A stretch of 64,000 nucleotides of DNA from Chloroflexota bacterium (lineage in GTDB: Bacteria; Chloroflexota; Dehalococcoidia; UBA2979), in assembly GCA_026713865.1 (NCBI GenBank), contig JAPONQ010000096.1, positions 1 through 64,000 of the forward strand, in the 5' to 3' direction. The notes beneath the pieces are model-generated. The model worked only from the letters and a program-made list of their open reading frames with translations. It was not told the DNA's origin and searched no databases. Shown here piece after piece: positions 62,806 through 64,000 of this stretch. A program made the translations under genes and the position numbers. Each line of letters opens with the position of its first letter. Positions within the stretch are counted from its first letter, which is position 1.

Positions 62806-63450
62806 ATGCCCGAGGTCTACGCCGACGATCGCTTCACCGTCGAGGCGCTGCCGGATCTGGGTCGCTTCGCGAACGTCTCGTACATCGTCCGCCCCGCGGA
62901 CGGCGGGCCGGCGACCGTGATCGATGTGCCGGAGGGCTTCGAGGCCGTCCTCGAGGCGCTCGCCGGCCGCGAGATCGGCGCCGTGATCGTGACCCACTAC
63001 CACCGCGATCACTGGGACGGCTTCGACGTCTTCCGCGGTGCGAGCGGCGCGCCGGCCTATGCGGGCGCGGAGGAGATCGAGATCGCCGAGTCGCGGCAGG
63101 TGCGGCGCCTGGCGGACGGGGAGCGGGTGGAGATCGGCGGCGTGGGGATCGAGGTGATCCACACGCCCGGCCACACCCCCGGATCGATCTGCCTGCGGGC
63201 CGGTGGCGTCGTCTTCACCGGCGACACGCTCTTCCCGGGGGGGCCCGGCGCCTCTCGCTCCGGGGAGGCCCTCCAGCAGGAGATCCAGTCGATCACGGAG
63301 CGGCTCTATGCGCTCCCCGACGAGACGCTCGTGCTCCCGGGCCACGGCGGCGGGACGACGGTCGCCGACTCGCGGGCGGAGTACGCCGCGTTCGCGGCCC
63401 GCGAGCATGCGGAGGACCTGCACGGCGACGTGCTGTGGGCGAGCTCGTGA
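62806..63450 (+). CDS. Metallo-beta-lactamase-fold hydrolase (glyoxalase II-like)
   Basis: A 214-residue single-domain MBL-fold protein. VIVTHYHRDHWDG is the zinc motif, followed by VIHTPGHTPGSICL, VFTGDTLFPGG and VLPGHGGGT. All metal ligands are in place. It fits the small glyoxalase II-like hydrolase group; the substrate is unknown. GAGGAGAG precedes the ATG by 5 bases. Confidence 0.85.
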   Translation: MPEVYADDRFTVEALPDLGRFANVSYIVRPADGGPATVIDVPEGFEAVLEALAGREIGAVIVTHYHRDHWDGFDVFRGASGAPAYAGAEEIEIAESRQVRRLADGERVEIGGVGIEVIHTPGHTPGSICLRAGGVVFTGDTLFPGGPGASRSGEALQQEIQSITERLYALPDETLVLPGHGGGTTVADSRAEYAAFAAREHAEDLHGDVLWASS

Positions 63451-63472
63451 GCGCCGCCCCGCGTGACGCGGC

Positions 63473-64000
63473 GTGACGGCGGTCGCCACCGGCGACGCCT
63501 CCGTCGTCACGACCCTCGACAACGGCCTGACGCTCGTCGTCACGCCGCTCCCGTTCGCGCGCTCCGTCTCCGCGAGCTTCTACCTGCGGGCGGGCTCTCG
63601 CTACGAGTCGGAGGAGAGCGCCGGGCTCTCGCACTTCTGCGAGCACCTCTGCTTCAAGGGAACGGCCCGCCGGCCGAGGCCGGTCGATCTCTCGTCGGAG
63701 ATCGACGCGGTCGGGGGATCGATCAACGCCTCGACCGATCGCGAGCTGACGAGCTACTACGCCAAGGTGACGCCGGAGTACCTCGAGCGGGCGCTCGACG
63801 TGCTCGCCGACATGCTGCGCTGCTCCCTCTACGAGGAGGCGGAGATCGAGCGCGAGCGCGGCGTGATTCTGGAGGAGCTCGGCGCCGTCGAGGACGCCCC
63901 CGACGAGCTGGCGGGCGTGCTGCTCGACGGACTGCTGTGGCCCGGGCAGCCGCTGGGACGCGACATCGCCGGGACCCCGGCCTCGGTCGGGACGATCACG
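63473..64000 (+). CDS. M16-family zinc protease, N-terminal part (cut by window end)
   Basis: The first 176 residues of a processing-peptidase-like M16 protease. The inverted zinc motif HFCEH is in SAGLSHFCEHLCFKGT, and the downstream Glu (VILEELGAVEDAPDEL) is the third ligand. GTG 63473 is the first start in frame, 22 bases after the MBL-fold stop. The rest of the gene lies beyond the window. Confidence 0.9.
   Translation, partial: MTAVATGDASVVTTLDNGLTLVVTPLPFARSVSASFYLRAGSRYESEESAGLSHFCEHLCFKGTARRPRPVDLSSEIDAVGGSINASTDRELTSYYAKVTPEYLERALDVLADMLRCSLYEEAEIERERGVILEELGAVEDAPDELAGVLLDGLLWPGQPLGRDIAGTPASVGTIT

Overview
The window is a G+C-rich bacterial chromosome segment from a cell with a Gram-positive-type (monoderm-like) gene set. 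It carries HspR control of chaperones, a GlnR-type nitrogen regulator with its boxes, a GAAC-N4-GTTC LexA site, SecA with a C-terminal metal-binding tail, MerR and OmpR regulators, BioY, and no outer-membrane genes. These point to Actinomycetota or Chloroflexota; I cannot choose between them without a search. Almost all of the sequence is coding. Genes are packed into operons joined by ATGA or GTGA overlaps, and GTG starts are very common.

Layout. 1-290: tail of an IS481-type transposase. 0.35-5.6 kb: flavin-reductase-like protein, a secreted serine hydrolase of the beta-lactamase fold, an acyl-CoA dehydrogenase, HtpX and a YqeK-type HD hydrolase. 5.7-10.7 kb: a two-gene ABC exporter, a PspC protein and a thioesterase. 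10.7-14.5 kb (minus): RuvB behind an SOS box, an unknown protein, a dimethylargininase-like enzyme, and a VKOR/DsbA disulfide-forming pair. 14.6-23.5 kb (minus): clpC, hspR and dnaJ, an unknown protein, secA and prs. 23.7-29.2 kb: a second acyl-CoA dehydrogenase, a VOC protein, bioY, and valS behind a structured leader. 29.2-39.7 kb: a complete nuoABCDHIJKLMN operon without nuoEFG. 39.8-44 kb: a small membrane protein, a peroxiredoxin with an in-frame UGA at its catalytic position (very probably selenocysteine), a MerR regulator, tRNA-Thr(CGU) and an ABC-2 transporter. 44.1-47.8 kb: glnR-like regulator, four phased GlnR half-sites and two glutamine synthetase genes. 49-55 kb: the classic rpmH-rnpA-yidD-yidC-jag-parA-parB block, interrupted by a lipoprotein gene whose first codons are a parS site. 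55-64 kb: RidA, DinB, rhodanese, ricT-holB-lysA, two metallo-beta-lactamase-fold hydrolases, a MutY-like glycosylase lacking its catalytic Glu, and the start of an M16 peptidase.

How it works together. Several units are self-contained circuits: GlnR acting on glnA; HspR with DnaJ and ClpC in one operon; ParB with its parS close by; LexA with ruvB; DsbA with VKOR. The sequence also shows a promoter style. TANNNT -10 boxes, often inside TGCTANNNT, recur in front of genes, and six of them lie only 6-7 bases before the start codon, which predicts leaderless mRNAs. The observations most worth following are the selenoprotein peroxiredoxin with its stem-loop, the valS leader with a valine-rich mini-ORF and competing hairpins, the GlnR-box array, the leaderless promoters, the parS embedded in a lipoprotein gene, and the MutY-like protein without its catalytic Glu.
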